In this document: positions 52,204-60,991 of the stretch, in pieces
Numbering within the stretch: position 1 is the stretch's first letter
Layout: each line of letters starts with the position of its first letter
Assembly (NCBI RefSeq): GCF_013114595.1
Contig: NZ_VTXE01000005.1
Coordinates: 1-64,000, forward strand
Direction: 5' to 3'
Origin: Vibrio sp. 99-8-1
GTDB taxonomy: Bacteria; Pseudomonadota; Gammaproteobacteria; Enterobacterales; Vibrionaceae
Length of the DNA stretch: 64,000 nucleotides
The notes under the pieces: model-generated
The model's database searches: none
What the model was told of the DNA's origin: nothing
The model's input: the letters and a program-made list of their open reading frames with translations, nothing else
Made by a program: the position numbers and the translations under genes

Positions 52204-54090
52204 TTAGCTCACCTTGAATAGACTCAAAATAGTCGTTTGTTCTTCTGACAGACGGGCTAGCTCTTCACTCGCTTCACTGCTCTGATTAATGCCTGCGACA
52301 TTTTGGTTTACTAGATCAAAGGTATGCATAATGCTCTTTGCTACCTCTTCCGTCACTACCGACTGCTCACTTGACGCACTAGTCACTAATGAATTCATAT
52401 CGGAAATATCAGTAACATGTTCGGTAATATTGCTAAAACAGTGCTGCATATCCGCTGAAATGACGGTGGACTTTTCAATCAACTCAACATTGTTCATCAT
52501 TGAAGCGTCTGCTTTTTCAGACTGTTCTTGCAGTTTTAAAATGATCGCTTCTATATTACCGGTTGATTGCTGAGTTTTACCCGCTAGAGAACGGACTTCA
52601 TCTGCAACCACCGCAAAACCACGCCCTTGCTCTCCCGCTCTTGCGGCTTCTATCGCCGCATTCAACGCCAATAAGTTGGTCTGCTCAGATATGGTTTTAA
52701 TCACATCAATAATGCCGCCGATTTCTATCGCATAACTCCTTAGCTCGGCCACAATGCCAGTGGAATCCAGAATGGACGTATTTATCTGTTCTGAAATGCT
52801 GTTTGATGTTGCTAATGCCTGCGAGCCTTCTTTAAGGCTTCCTATTGCTTTCATTACTGCACTTTCAGCATTCCCTGCACTGCTATTGACCTCATTCGCA
52901 GTACTAGATAGCTCGCTAATTGCGGTCGTTATCTGTTCTATCTGTTGCAACTCAGTTCGCGAATTAACCGCAGATTCAGACATAACACTAGAAAGCTCGA
53001 CAGAGGCAGAAGAGACACTTTCCGAAATCGCGCTCGTTTTCGAAACAATACCTTTCAGCTCCGTTGAAAACTTGAGCATAGAGCGATAAATACCAGTCTC
53101 TTTCCCCGTTGCAGGAGGCAAAACTAAATGACCTTGACTCATCTTGTGCATTAACTGAGATATTTCGCTCGGCTCCCCTCCAATAGGTTTATAGATGTTA
53201 TTAACAACGAAGTAGAAGATGGCAAACACAGACGAACAGACCAAAACAACCAGCATGACCAAACTAAAATACAAGTTGTGGTTACTCTCTTGTTTAATCT
53301 GACTTTCATAATCAAACAACACTAACATCCAATCAATATTGGTGAGTTCTTTTGCTATCGCGGTGAATTTTTCTCCCTCCAGATCATAACTATCTAGCCG
53401 TGATTTGCTATCCGACATAGTATCAATACCGGGCAGCGCTTCTGAGACATCTTTTGAAATGAGGCTCATATCATGACTCGCTATGATGGTATTGTTACTC
53501 TGAGAGATGAGGTAATACTGGCTATTGCCTCGCATTTCATTGTTTACCAACCGATTGACGCCATCAATCATCACATCAATCGCCGCGACAGCTTTCATCT
53601 CTCCTTTATAGATAACAGGAATACTGAGCGTAATTATTTGAGAATTGGTGGTGTTATCTAAATAGATATCGCTAATGGCATACTTCTTACCGTCTTGTAC
53701 TATCGAGGTAAACCACTCTCTCTTACTGGTTAACGCATTGAATCCTTCTTCAATACCACTATCTAAAATAACGCTACCATCGAGTAGAGCAATGTATAAA
53801 TCATACACGTCACTGGCTTGTTTCCTTACCTGAATCTCCTCAACAATGTCATCGATTAAATTCTCATTGTTGTCATCAAACTCTATAGAGTATGTTTCAA
53901 GAACATCAAAAATCTGTTCTATTTCTTCATCAAGTAAACTTGAGATCATTTTGGTTTCAAACTGACTCGACTGTATAAATACATCGCTACTATAAGTAGA
54001 AAAATTCCAGTAACTTACCGCTGAAATGATGCTACTGGCCGCGAACAGCAAAGCAGAGAAGAAAACAATTATTTTCGTTTTTAGCGTCAT
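52204..54090 (-). CDS. Methyl-accepting chemotaxis protein with dCache sensor
   Basis: A 628-residue chemoreceptor of classical layout: a first membrane helix (about 6-28), a periplasmic double-Cache sensor (about 35-270) with [19 protein letters not shown] and [15 protein letters not shown], a second membrane helix (about 275-297), a HAMP region opening [10 protein letters not shown], and a signalling domain with [20 protein letters not shown] and [15 protein letters not shown]. dCache domains typically bind amino acids or small carboxylates; the ligand cannot be read here. The ATG at 54090 follows AGGG. It is separate from the export operon by a 480-bp leader. Confidence 0.92.
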   Translation of the reverse strand: MTLKTKIIVFFSALLFAASSIISAVSYWNFSTYSSDVFIQSSQFETKMISSLLDEEIEQIFDVLETYSIEFDDNNENLIDDIVEEIQVRKQASDVYDLYIALLDGSVILDSGIEEGFNALTSKREWFTSIVQDGKKYAISDIYLDNTTNSQIITLSIPVIYKGEMKAVAAIDVMIDGVNRLVNNEMRGNSQYYLISQSNNTIIASHDMSLISKDVSEALPGIDTMSDSKSRLDSYDLEGEKFTAIAKELTNIDWMLVLFDYESQIKQESNHNLYFSLVMLVVLVCSSVFAIFYFVVNNIYKPIGGEPSEISQLMHKMSQGHLVLPPATGKETGIYRSMLKFSTELKGIVSKTSAISESVSSASVELSSVMSESAVNSRTELQQIEQITTAISELSSTANEVNSSAGNAESAVMKAIGSLKEGSQALATSNSISEQINTSILDSTGIVAELRSYAIEIGGIIDVIKTISEQTNLLALNAAIEAARAGEQGRGFAVVADEVRSLAGKTQQSTGNIEAIILKLQEQSEKADASMMNNVELIEKSTVISADMQHCFSNITEHVTDISDMNSLVTSASSEQSVVTEEVAKSIMHTFDLVNQNVAGINQSSEASEELARLSEEQTTILSLFKVS

Positions 54091-54232
54091 AACTAACCCT
54101 ACATTTAAATAATGAAATTATATGGTTCGCTAGCTAATGATTTGATGGGTAAAGACTTAGACGTCTGTAAGTAGATTCTTATTTTCTCTCTGGTGAGATA
54201 AAAGACAGAGCTTGATATCAGTGGAAAAGAGT

Positions 54233-54286
54233 TAAAAAAAATGCATCCGTCATAAATCATCATAACGACGACCATGACGAATGCAT
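54233..54286 (-). terminator. Terminator of the alcohol dehydrogenase gene
   Basis: On the minus strand ATGCATTCGTCAT (54286-54274), a 20-base loop, and ATGACGGATGCAT (54253-54241) pair with one mismatch and are followed by a run of eight T. It lies about 70 bp after the dehydrogenase stop. Confidence 0.65.
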
Positions 54287-54358
54287 CACCGAGCCCTGGA
54301 CAGCTTTTTGTTACAAAAGCAGACCGACAAGCTCAACAAACTCGAATAACAAACCAGC

Positions 54359-55378
54359 TTAAAAAGAGATAACCCCTTTCAGCAGTTGCTGATTGTTAAC
54401 CACACTATTCTGGTAATCTAACCCGACGGTATGAAAGTCAAAATGATGAGTTAACATCATGTTAGCGGTTAGTTTGCCCTCTGCCATCAAGCGTTGTACT
54501 TTAACAAAATCCTCTTTGGTGGCATTGCGGCTGCCCATCATTGTGGTCTCTTTCTTATGAAAGTCTGGATCACTAAACTCCAAATTACCTTTAAACAAAC
54601 CGACAAAAACAATTTTGCCTCCGTGTCTGATTAAATTAACCGCGTTATTCATTGCATGTGGATTACCCGTTGCATCAATAATGGTTTGCGCCAATGAACC
54701 ATCAAACTGTTGCAGCAGCTGTGACTCAAAATCTTCAGCAAGAGGATCAATCGCCAATAGACCCAGCTCTTTTTCAACATGCGCTCGACGTTCCGCTTGT
54801 GTATCCGCAACAATCACTTTAGCACCATCAGCCGCGGCGATGGCAGCTGCGCCTAACCCAATAGGTCCAGCGCCAACGACTAGCACATGTTCGTTTTCCA
54901 CCATCTGAGCACGACGCACTGAGTGAGCACTGATGGCAAATGGTTCAATCAAAGCGGCGGTGTTGTCATCCACACCGTTGACTTTAAGTACATTGCCTTT
55001 AGGAACGGCAAGGTACTCACAAAAACCACCGTCCTGATGAACCCCTATCACAGAGATGTTTTCACAACAGTTGGTTTTTCCGCTCTGACAAGATGCACAT
55101 TTAAAGCAAGCCACATAAGGGATAAGAGCCACTTTGTCCCCAACCACAAACTCACCTTCGGCAGCGGAACCCATTTCGGTAATGGTGCCACACAGTTCAT
55201 GACCTAAAACACGAGGATAACTAAAGAAAGGTTGGTTACCGGTAAAGGCGTGAATATCAGTACCGCATATTCCCACCGCTGCCACTTTAACAAGTACCTC
55301 ATCATCCTTAACGGATGGTAGTTCTTTCTCGATATATTTCATCTCGAATGGTTTTTCACATACTAACGATTTCATCAT
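54359..55378 (-). CDS. Zinc alcohol dehydrogenase, L-galactonate 5-dehydrogenase-like
   Basis: The 339-residue protein is a medium-chain zinc dehydrogenase. Catalytic zinc ligands are in GICGTDIHAFTG and GHELCG; the structural zinc loop is CFKCASCQSGKTNC; VVGAGPIGLGAAAIA is the NAD-binding turn. The sequence resembles E. coli LgoD (YjjN), which oxidises L-galactonate to D-tagaturonate, and neighbouring genes encode the next steps (tagaturonate reductase and altronate dehydratase). That context supports the substrate, but related L-gulonate or L-idonate dehydrogenases look similar. Two adjacent ATG codons (55378 and 55375) can start it. It is divergent from the GntR regulator and has its own terminator. 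Confidence 0.8.
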   Translation of the reverse strand: MMKSLVCEKPFEMKYIEKELPSVKDDEVLVKVAAVGICGTDIHAFTGNQPFFSYPRVLGHELCGTITEMGSAAEGEFVVGDKVALIPYVACFKCASCQSGKTNCCENISVIGVHQDGGFCEYLAVPKGNVLKVNGVDDNTAALIEPFAISAHSVRRAQMVENEHVLVVGAGPIGLGAAAIAAADGAKVIVADTQAERRAHVEKELGLLAIDPLAEDFESQLLQQFDGSLAQTIIDATGNPHAMNNAVNLIRHGGKIVFVGLFKGNLEFSDPDFHKKETTMMGSRNATKEDFVKVQRLMAEGKLTANMMLTHHFDFHTVGLDYQNSVVNNQQLLKGVISF

Positions 55379-55511
55379 TAATCTCTATTTCTTGTGGAGT
55401 TGAGTTAATTTTATTCGCTCTGTTTTTTAATTATAAAATTAACCACATATTCGTGATCAAGTACTCTTTATTGTGTTTTTAAATGGTATTTAATAACTGT
55501 GGAGGAGAAAT

Positions 55512-56426
55512 ATGGCCAGAAATAAAAACCTACGAGAAAGCACAGCGAATCAATTGTTAGACGCAATATCCATGGGACACATTCAATCCCCTTTGCCTTC
55601 TCAATCCTCATTAGCGGAGTTATTTGGGGTAAGCAGAACCACCATACGACATGTGGTCAATGATTTGTGCGACAAAGGTATATTGCAACTCTCAGATGGA
55701 GAGTGTGTGGTGCATCGGCAACCCGATGAAGCAGACACATTTGAGCAACCTGCATCCACAGATGAACTACAAACGTTAGAATTTGAACTGTTTTTTAATC
55801 AGTGCGTAAAAAACCGAGATATCATGCCCGGTAACGAGTTTACTGAGTTAGAAATGTCCAAGCGATCCAACTGCTCTACTCGTGTGGTCCGCGAATTCTT
55901 AATTAAGTTCTCTCGATTTAATCTGATTGAAAACATCTCGCGTGGTAAATGGCGAATGGTTCGTTTCGAGCACGGCTATGCAGCCAACCTTATTGAATTG
56001 AGAGAGATGCTTGAAAGTCATGCGCTGAATAAGTTCATGAACTTACCAAAAGATGATGCGCGCTGGAAAGAAGCTAAAATTCTGTTGCAATCTCACCGAG
56101 AGTTGCGAGAAGAAGTCGTCAATGAATACCAAGCGTTTTCTGATCTTGACCGTTCATTTCACTATTTGATCTTATCTGCAGCAAACAACCCGTTTATGGA
56201 GCAGTTTTACGAGATCATGTCGGTGATATTTCACTATCACTACCAGTGGGACAATAGTGATCTGCGTAAACGAAATATGGTTGCCATTGAAGAGCATATG
56301 GCGGTGTTAAGCAAGATGCTTATTGGCGATGACATAGGGGCGATTGGCGCTCTAAGTCACCATTTGCAGACCGCCAGAAGAAATATGGAACACAGTCTGA
56401 TTACCGATAAAACAGAGCCAGCGTAA
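55512..56426 (+). CDS. GntR-family regulator with two winged helices and an FCD domain
   Basis: This 304-residue regulator is longer than the usual 230-250 of the FadR/FCD group. Residues 5-65 form a first winged helix (LPSQSSLAELFGVSRTTIRH); residues 85-155 form a second (GNEFTELEMSKRSNCSTRVV); residues 160-290 are the FCD ligand-binding domain with LIELREMLESHAL, LDRSFHYLIL and the last metal-site histidine near HHL. It probably represses the uronate genes next to it and answers to a sugar acid. The ATG follows GGAGGAG. It is divergent from the dehydrogenase gene and convergent with the aldolase gene. Confidence 0.88.
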   Translation: MARNKNLRESTANQLLDAISMGHIQSPLPSQSSLAELFGVSRTTIRHVVNDLCDKGILQLSDGECVVHRQPDEADTFEQPASTDELQTLEFELFFNQCVKNRDIMPGNEFTELEMSKRSNCSTRVVREFLIKFSRFNLIENISRGKWRMVRFEHGYAANLIELREMLESHALNKFMNLPKDDARWKEAKILLQSHRELREEVVNEYQAFSDLDRSFHYLILSAANNPFMEQFYEIMSVIFHYHYQWDNSDLRKRNMVAIEEHMAVLSKMLIGDDIGAIGALSHHLQTARRNMEHSLITDKTEPA

Positions 56427-56434
56427 TGCTGGCT
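56416..56434 (+). terminator. Hairpin at the end of the GntR gene
   Basis: AGCCAGC-GTAAT-GCTGGCT, a perfect 7-bp stem spanning the stop codon and followed by TTTG. It may end transcription of the regulator gene before it meets the converging uronate operon. Confidence 0.5.
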
Positions 56435-56454
56435 TTGATGATCGTTAAGTAGGC

Positions 56455-57084
56455 TTATTGATTGACTAACGCCACCGCCTCTTTTGTTAGTCGTCCTATC
56501 TCTTGCCACTCTCCTCGGGCGATCATTCCTTTATCCACCATCCAAGAACCACCGCAAGCAACCACTCGCGGGATAGCTAAGTAGTCATTGATATTGTTGG
56601 CGTTAATGCCGCCAGTTGGCATTATTTCAATATCAGTATACGGCGCTAACAATGACTTAATCATATTTATACCACCAGACGCTTCCGCCGGAAAAAACTT
56701 AAGGGTTGTCAATCCCATCTCTAAAGCCGCTTCCACACCACTTGGGTTATTAATGCCAGGAATAATATCAATTCCCACTTCACGGCACGCCTTTACTGTA
56801 TTTGGATTAAAACCCGGAGATACCACAAACGTCGCTCCGGCCTCTTTAGCGGCGATAACCTGATCGCGATTTAATACCGTTCCAGCACCAATTAACATCT
56901 GCGGATATTCGGCTCGTAATAATCTAATAGCCTCAATTGCAGCGTCAGAGCGAAATGTAATCTCGGCAACGGGCAAACCATTTTCCACTAAAACTTTGCC
57001 CAATGGCACAATATCTTCGGCATTTTCTATCGCGATAACAGGGACAACTTTATAGGCCTTAAGCTGTTCAGTAATGGTACTCAT
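56455..57084 (-). CDS. eda: 2-keto-3-deoxy-6-phosphogluconate aldolase
   Basis: A 209-residue class I aldolase that splits KDPG into pyruvate and glyceraldehyde-3-phosphate. The general-base glutamate is in VAEITFRS (Glu41), the phosphate-binding segment IGAGTVLN follows, and the Schiff-base lysine is Lys129 in TTLKFFPAEA. Length is normal. The ATG has an AAAAGGAAAA ribosome binding site. It is the last gene of the uronate operon, 47 bp after the kinase gene, and supplies the final step of the route encoded here. Many genomes also carry a separate eda in the Entner-Doudoroff locus, so this may be a second copy. Confidence 0.93.
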   Translation of the reverse strand: MSTITEQLKAYKVVPVIAIENAEDIVPLGKVLVENGLPVAEITFRSDAAIEAIRLLRAEYPQMLIGAGTVLNRDQVIAAKEAGATFVVSPGFNPNTVKACREVGIDIIPGINNPSGVEAALEMGLTTLKFFPAEASGGINMIKSLLAPYTDIEIMPTGGINANNINDYLAIPRVVACGGSWMVDKGMIARGEWQEIGRLTKEAVALVNQ

Positions 57085-57131
57085 CGGTTTTCCTTTTATT
57101 TTTTAACTATTTGATAAATTGGAGCTTTATA

Positions 57132-58067
57132 TTAAAACAGTGACTCGGTAATCGCTTTGGGCACGATGGCCCCAGCATGCTGAATGACCACGCCAGCCAA
57201 CGCATTTCCCCTTTGGCAGGCAGCGGTTATCTCCTCACCTTCAAGATAAGCCGCTAGGAAACCGCCATTAAATGAATCGCCAGCAGAAGTCGTATCAACA
57301 ACATGTTCAACCACTTCGGTGGTCACTTCGGTAACACTATTTGTGGCTAGCTCACTGTATACACACCCTCGACTGCCGAGCTTTATCACCGTCTTCTTAG
57401 TCCCCGCAGCATATAAGCGAGCCAATGTGTCACCATAGTGGCTATCGGACCAGATGAGCTGTTCATCATCAAACGTCAGCAAGGCTAATGAACAGAGGGG
57501 TAATATGGCAGAGTAGACTTGCCGTACGGTTTTACATTCGTCATCAGGCCAAAGTGCAGGTCGATAGTTGCTATCAAATGCAATCTCAACCCCTTGCTCT
57601 GCCAACTCAGCTAACAGAACGATCAGCTTTTCTCTGTCTTGAGGTTCGAGAATGGCTAAAGAGATGCCACTTAAAAACACCATGTCCATTTCTCTAAGCG
57701 ATTGAGCAACCTGTTCAAAGTCTGGATGTTGAAAAAGATACTTAGCCGCAGATTGATTTCGCCAATACAGAAACGTTCGCTCACCCTGAGCGTCTAACTG
57801 AATCAGGTAAAGACCGGGAGAGCGTTTATTGTCAGTTAACACCAGTTCCGTTGAGATACCTTCATCTTGCCATCGCTTTATCATCTCTTGGCTCAAGGCA
57901 TCACTACCCATAGCAGAGACAAAATGGACATTTAACGGAGCTTTAGCCGCTCGTTGCAAGTAGACAGCAGCATTAAGTGTGTCACCGCCAAATGTTTGCG
58001 TCATAGCGCCAAACGGCTCTCCGTTCAGCTCTATCATGCATTCGCCAATGATTGCTATTTTCTTCAC
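57132..58067 (-). CDS. kdgK: 2-keto-3-deoxygluconate kinase
   Basis: The 311-residue protein is a PfkB/ribokinase-type sugar kinase that phosphorylates KDG to KDPG. It shows MKKIAIIGECMIELNG with the substrate strand, GGDTLNAAVYLQRAA, and the C-terminal DTTSAGDSFNGGFLA, whose aspartate is the catalytic base and whose AGD forms the anion hole. Start is GTG at 58067 after AAAGGCGG. It sits between the TRAP permease and the aldolase, directly before the enzyme that uses its product, which fixes the KDG assignment better than sequence alone. Confidence 0.9.
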   Translation of the reverse strand: MKKIAIIGECMIELNGEPFGAMTQTFGGDTLNAAVYLQRAAKAPLNVHFVSAMGSDALSQEMIKRWQDEGISTELVLTDNKRSPGLYLIQLDAQGERTFLYWRNQSAAKYLFQHPDFEQVAQSLREMDMVFLSGISLAILEPQDREKLIVLLAELAEQGVEIAFDSNYRPALWPDDECKTVRQVYSAILPLCSLALLTFDDEQLIWSDSHYGDTLARLYAAGTKKTVIKLGSRGCVYSELATNSVTEVTTEVVEHVVDTTSAGDSFNGGFLAAYLEGEEITAACQRGNALAGVVIQHAGAIVPKAITESLF

Positions 58068-58080
58068 AAAGCCGCCTTTA

Positions 58081-59367
58081 TTAACCGAATACTAGATTTG
58101 GTAGGCCAATAGAGATAACCGGTACATAGGTGATCAATAACAGCGCGACAATAAGCAGCAACCAAAATGGCAGTATCTCTTTTACAAAGTCTTCAATGGC
58201 GACCTTGGTAATGGAACAGGTGGTAAACATGACTGTACCTAACGGTGGTGTTACCGTGCCAATTGCACTGTTAAAGATAAACACAATGCCAAAGTGAACA
58301 GGATCGATACCGTACGACTTGGCCACAGGAGCAAGCAATGGCGCCAGTACAATCATCACCGCATTGCCTTCCAAGAACATGCCGACAATAAGGAGGAAAA
58401 CATTCACCAACAGTAAGAATGAGAACGGACTTTCCACCGCATTCGTTAGCCACATAGCCAAACTTTGCGGAACACGCTCCCAAGTCAGGAACTTAGAAAA
58501 GCCCACCGCGACACAAATAATAAGCAGTACGTTTGCAGCCGACATAACCGACTCTTTAGTCGCATCCCACAAAAGTCGAGAGTTCATCTCCTTGTAAAAG
58601 AACACCCCTAATACCAATGCATAAAGTACCGCCGCTGCACCCGCTTCTGTCGGTGTAAATACACCAAAACGTATCCCACCAATAATAATGACAGGCAATA
58701 ACAGCGCTAAAAACGCATCTTTGGCAGAAACAATCACTTCTTTAGCAGACGCTCGTTTTTCACGAATCGGGGCATAGTTGCGTTTCTTCGCAATGTAGGA
58801 GACCAACGCCATCATCATCATGCAGAGCATCACGCCCGGAACCACACCAGCCAAAAACAGTTTTCCGATGGAGACGTTGTTTACGTAGCCGTAGATAATC
58901 AACGCAATGCCGGGTGGGATAATTGGCGTAATTAACGCAGAAGCCGCCGTTACTGCTGATGAAAATGACGCACTGTAACCACGAGCAACCATTTGAGGAA
59001 CCAACAGTTTTGATCCCATTGCAGCATCCGCGATATTGGATCCTGAAAGCCCACCCATTAATGTACTTAACACCACATTCACTTGGGCCAAGCCACCGTT
59101 CATATGGCCCGTTAATACCTCACTAAAACGCAACAGACGCTTACTGATCCCTGAGTGATTCATAAAAACACCCGCCATGACGAAAAATGGAATCGCCAGT
59201 AAGGTCACAGACTCAAGACCTCCAGCCAGTCTCTGTATCAATATCATCATGGGTAGATGATCGTTAATCAAAAAATAACTTAAAGTGGCCAGAAAAATAC
59301 AGAACGCCACGGGTATACCAATAGTAAATAGGATCAGCAGCGTAGAAATTGGAATAAGAACAGACAT
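58081..59367 (-). CDS. TRAP transporter large permease (DctM-like)
   Basis: A 428-residue integral membrane protein with about twelve membrane segments, the channel subunit of a TRAP uptake system driven by sodium or protons. Family features: AIPFFVMAGVFMNHSG, LMGGLSGSNIADAAMGSKLLVP, the ITPIIPPGIALIIYGYV repeat, and the C-terminal counterpart NSAIGTVTPPLGTVMF. It starts 2 bp after the small permease stop, as is usual. With the binding protein and small permease it probably imports a hexonate or hexuronate; the operon points to tagaturonate, galacturonate or L-galactonate. Confidence 0.92.
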   Translation of the reverse strand: MSVLIPISTLLILFTIGIPVAFCIFLATLSYFLINDHLPMMILIQRLAGGLESVTLLAIPFFVMAGVFMNHSGISKRLLRFSEVLTGHMNGGLAQVNVVLSTLMGGLSGSNIADAAMGSKLLVPQMVARGYSASFSSAVTAASALITPIIPPGIALIIYGYVNNVSIGKLFLAGVVPGVMLCMMMMALVSYIAKKRNYAPIREKRASAKEVIVSAKDAFLALLLPVIIIGGIRFGVFTPTEAGAAAVLYALVLGVFFYKEMNSRLLWDATKESVMSAANVLLIICVAVGFSKFLTWERVPQSLAMWLTNAVESPFSFLLLVNVFLLIVGMFLEGNAVMIVLAPLLAPVAKSYGIDPVHFGIVFIFNSAIGTVTPPLGTVMFTTCSITKVAIEDFVKEILPFWLLLIVALLLITYVPVISIGLPNLVFG

Positions 59368-59369
59368 AA

Positions 59370-59900
59370 TTACACTTCCTCGTTGCTAGAGGTAAAGAAA
59401 AAATAGATTTGACGAAGCTGGTGATAACTCATAAACAGAGCACTCACCGGCACCGCAGAATAGATATAGATATAAGGAATTTTTAATGCAGGTGTAAATC
59501 TCACCTGTGAATGAGGCAGTAATTTAAAACCCCAATAGATCATAAAAGCGATGGCAGTCATTACCAATATAGGCCTTAATAGACCATCCATAAACCGTGC
59601 TGCACCTTGTGGTAGTTTTCTTATCAAGTAGTCAATTCTCACGACTTCATCATGGCGCATCAGAGCGCTTGCGCCCATAAAGGTCATCCATATAAATAGC
59701 GCAATGCAGATCTCTTCCACCCAAGAGCTTGGTGCATTGAAAACATAGCGAGTAACTACACCGTAGCCCATCAATATAACAATAACTGCTAGCAGTATTG
59801 AGGCGACAATTTCGTCCAAACGACTGAATTTATCTACGTACTGAATAAAGGTTTTTAAAAAAGATTTCTCAGTGCCTTTTATAGACGTTTGTGAATGCAT
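59370..59900 (-). CDS. TRAP transporter small permease (DctQ-like)
   Basis: About 176 residues with four membrane helices, matching the DctQ subunit: VASILLAVIVILMGYGVVTRYVF, then SWVEEICIALFIWMTFMGAS, typical of the family, and two further helices. It pairs with the large permease. I use the ATG at 59900, which follows GGAG; the frame is also open from a TTG at 59921. A strong hairpin lies between this gene and the upstream binding-protein gene, which probably lowers its expression relative to the binding protein. Confidence 0.9.
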   Translation of the reverse strand: MHSQTSIKGTEKSFLKTFIQYVDKFSRLDEIVASILLAVIVILMGYGVVTRYVFNAPSSWVEEICIALFIWMTFMGASALMRHDEVVRIDYLIRKLPQGAARFMDGLLRPILVMTAIAFMIYWGFKLLPHSQVRFTPALKIPYIYIYSAVPVSALFMSYHQLRQIYFFFTSSNEEV

Positions 59901-59922
59901 TATTTTCTCCGACTGAATCAAC

Positions 59923-59947
59923 TAAGGGGCTCAAAAAGAGCCCCTTA
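59923..59947 (-). terminator. Strong intercistronic hairpin between dctP and dctQ
   Basis: TAAGGGGCTC-AAAAA-GAGCCCCTTA is a perfect 10-bp stem with a 5-base loop, 5 bp after the binding-protein stop and 22 bp before the small permease ATG. No T-run follows on the minus strand, so it is more likely an mRNA-stabilising or partial-termination hairpin than a full terminator. Confidence 0.75.
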
Positions 59948-59952
59948 ACAGA

Positions 59953-60945
59953 TTACATATTTGCTAGTTTGCTCTGGATGTTTTTGTAAAGGTTAGGAGA
60001 CCACTCAGGGAAGGCTTCTTGAACCACGTCGCCAGCGGATTCTGCAAATGCAGCTGCGTCAACTTCGTTCATCTGCACACCTTCCGCTTTTAACTTAGCG
60101 AATGCGTCTTGCTCTAACTCATTAATCAGGTTCGCGCCATATTTGACCATATCACGGCTGCTATCAGTAATGATTTTCTGCTCTTCTGCAGATAGGTTGT
60201 TCCAGAATGTGGTGCCTGCAACAAATGGCGATAGCATTTTAATATGCCCTGTCATGCTTAAGTTTTGAGCAACTTCATGGAATTTACCACCATAAAGCAC
60301 TACTGCTGGGTTTTCTACGCCGTCAATAACACCTTGAGACAATCCAGGGTAGACATCAGAAAGTGACATTGGCGTTGGTACACCACCCATTGCTTTTACT
60401 GTTGCAACCATTAAACGAGAATGCTGAACACGAACTTTCACACCCTTAAGATCACTTGGTTTTTCTACTTTCTTATTTGAAAGTAGGTGACGTGTACCAT
60501 ACACAACATCCGGCACGACCATTTGCAGCCCTTTGTCAGCTAACTGATCCGTTAAGCCTTTGAACCACTCCGTTTTCATTAGCTTGGATTTTTTCTCAAA
60601 AGATTGAGTGATGTAAGGCGCATTAACAACACCAAAATCAGGGATAGTGTCCATTAGGTAACCGTAAGAAGCGATGGCAATAATGTTGGCACCAAACTTG
60701 GCTTGCTCCAGTACTTCTGTTTCACTGCCTAACTGACTAGATGGGAACAGTTGGAAGATAATCTCACCATTTGAACGCTCTTTAACTTGATCCGCCCAGT
60801 AGTGCATCGCCTGATCAATTGGCTCTCCCGGTTGGTTTCCATATGCAATCATAACTTCTGTTGCAGCTTGAGCAGCAAAGCTAACGCCAATAGATAGGCC
60901 GACAACAGCAGATAGCTTCTTAATTTTGGTGTGTAAGGTAGTCAT
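59953..60945 (-). CDS. TRAP transporter substrate-binding protein (DctP-like)
   Basis: The 330-residue periplasmic protein has a signal peptide (about residues 1-27, ending AAQAA) and the DctP family body: HYWADQVKERSNGEIIFQLFP with a DctP-type SQLG, a GYLMDTIPDFG segment, DLKGVKVRVQHSRLM with the conserved arginine that grips a carboxylate, and DVYPGLSQGVIDGVENP. The carboxylate-binding arginine fits a sugar-acid ligand. The ATG follows AAAAGGGAAA. It is the second gene of the uronate operon, 46 bp after tagaturonate reductase. Confidence 0.92.
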   Translation of the reverse strand: MTTLHTKIKKLSAVVGLSIGVSFAAQAATEVMIAYGNQPGEPIDQAMHYWADQVKERSNGEIIFQLFPSSQLGSETEVLEQAKFGANIIAIASYGYLMDTIPDFGVVNAPYITQSFEKKSKLMKTEWFKGLTDQLADKGLQMVVPDVVYGTRHLLSNKKVEKPSDLKGVKVRVQHSRLMVATVKAMGGVPTPMSLSDVYPGLSQGVIDGVENPAVVLYGGKFHEVAQNLSMTGHIKMLSPFVAGTTFWNNLSAEEQKIITDSSRDMVKYGANLINELEQDAFAKLKAEGVQMNEVDAAAFAESAGDVVQEAFPEWSPNLYKNIQSKLANM

Positions 60946-60991
60946 AGGTTTCCCTTTTATTATTTGGTAGATATTTATCTCTATGTTGCAA

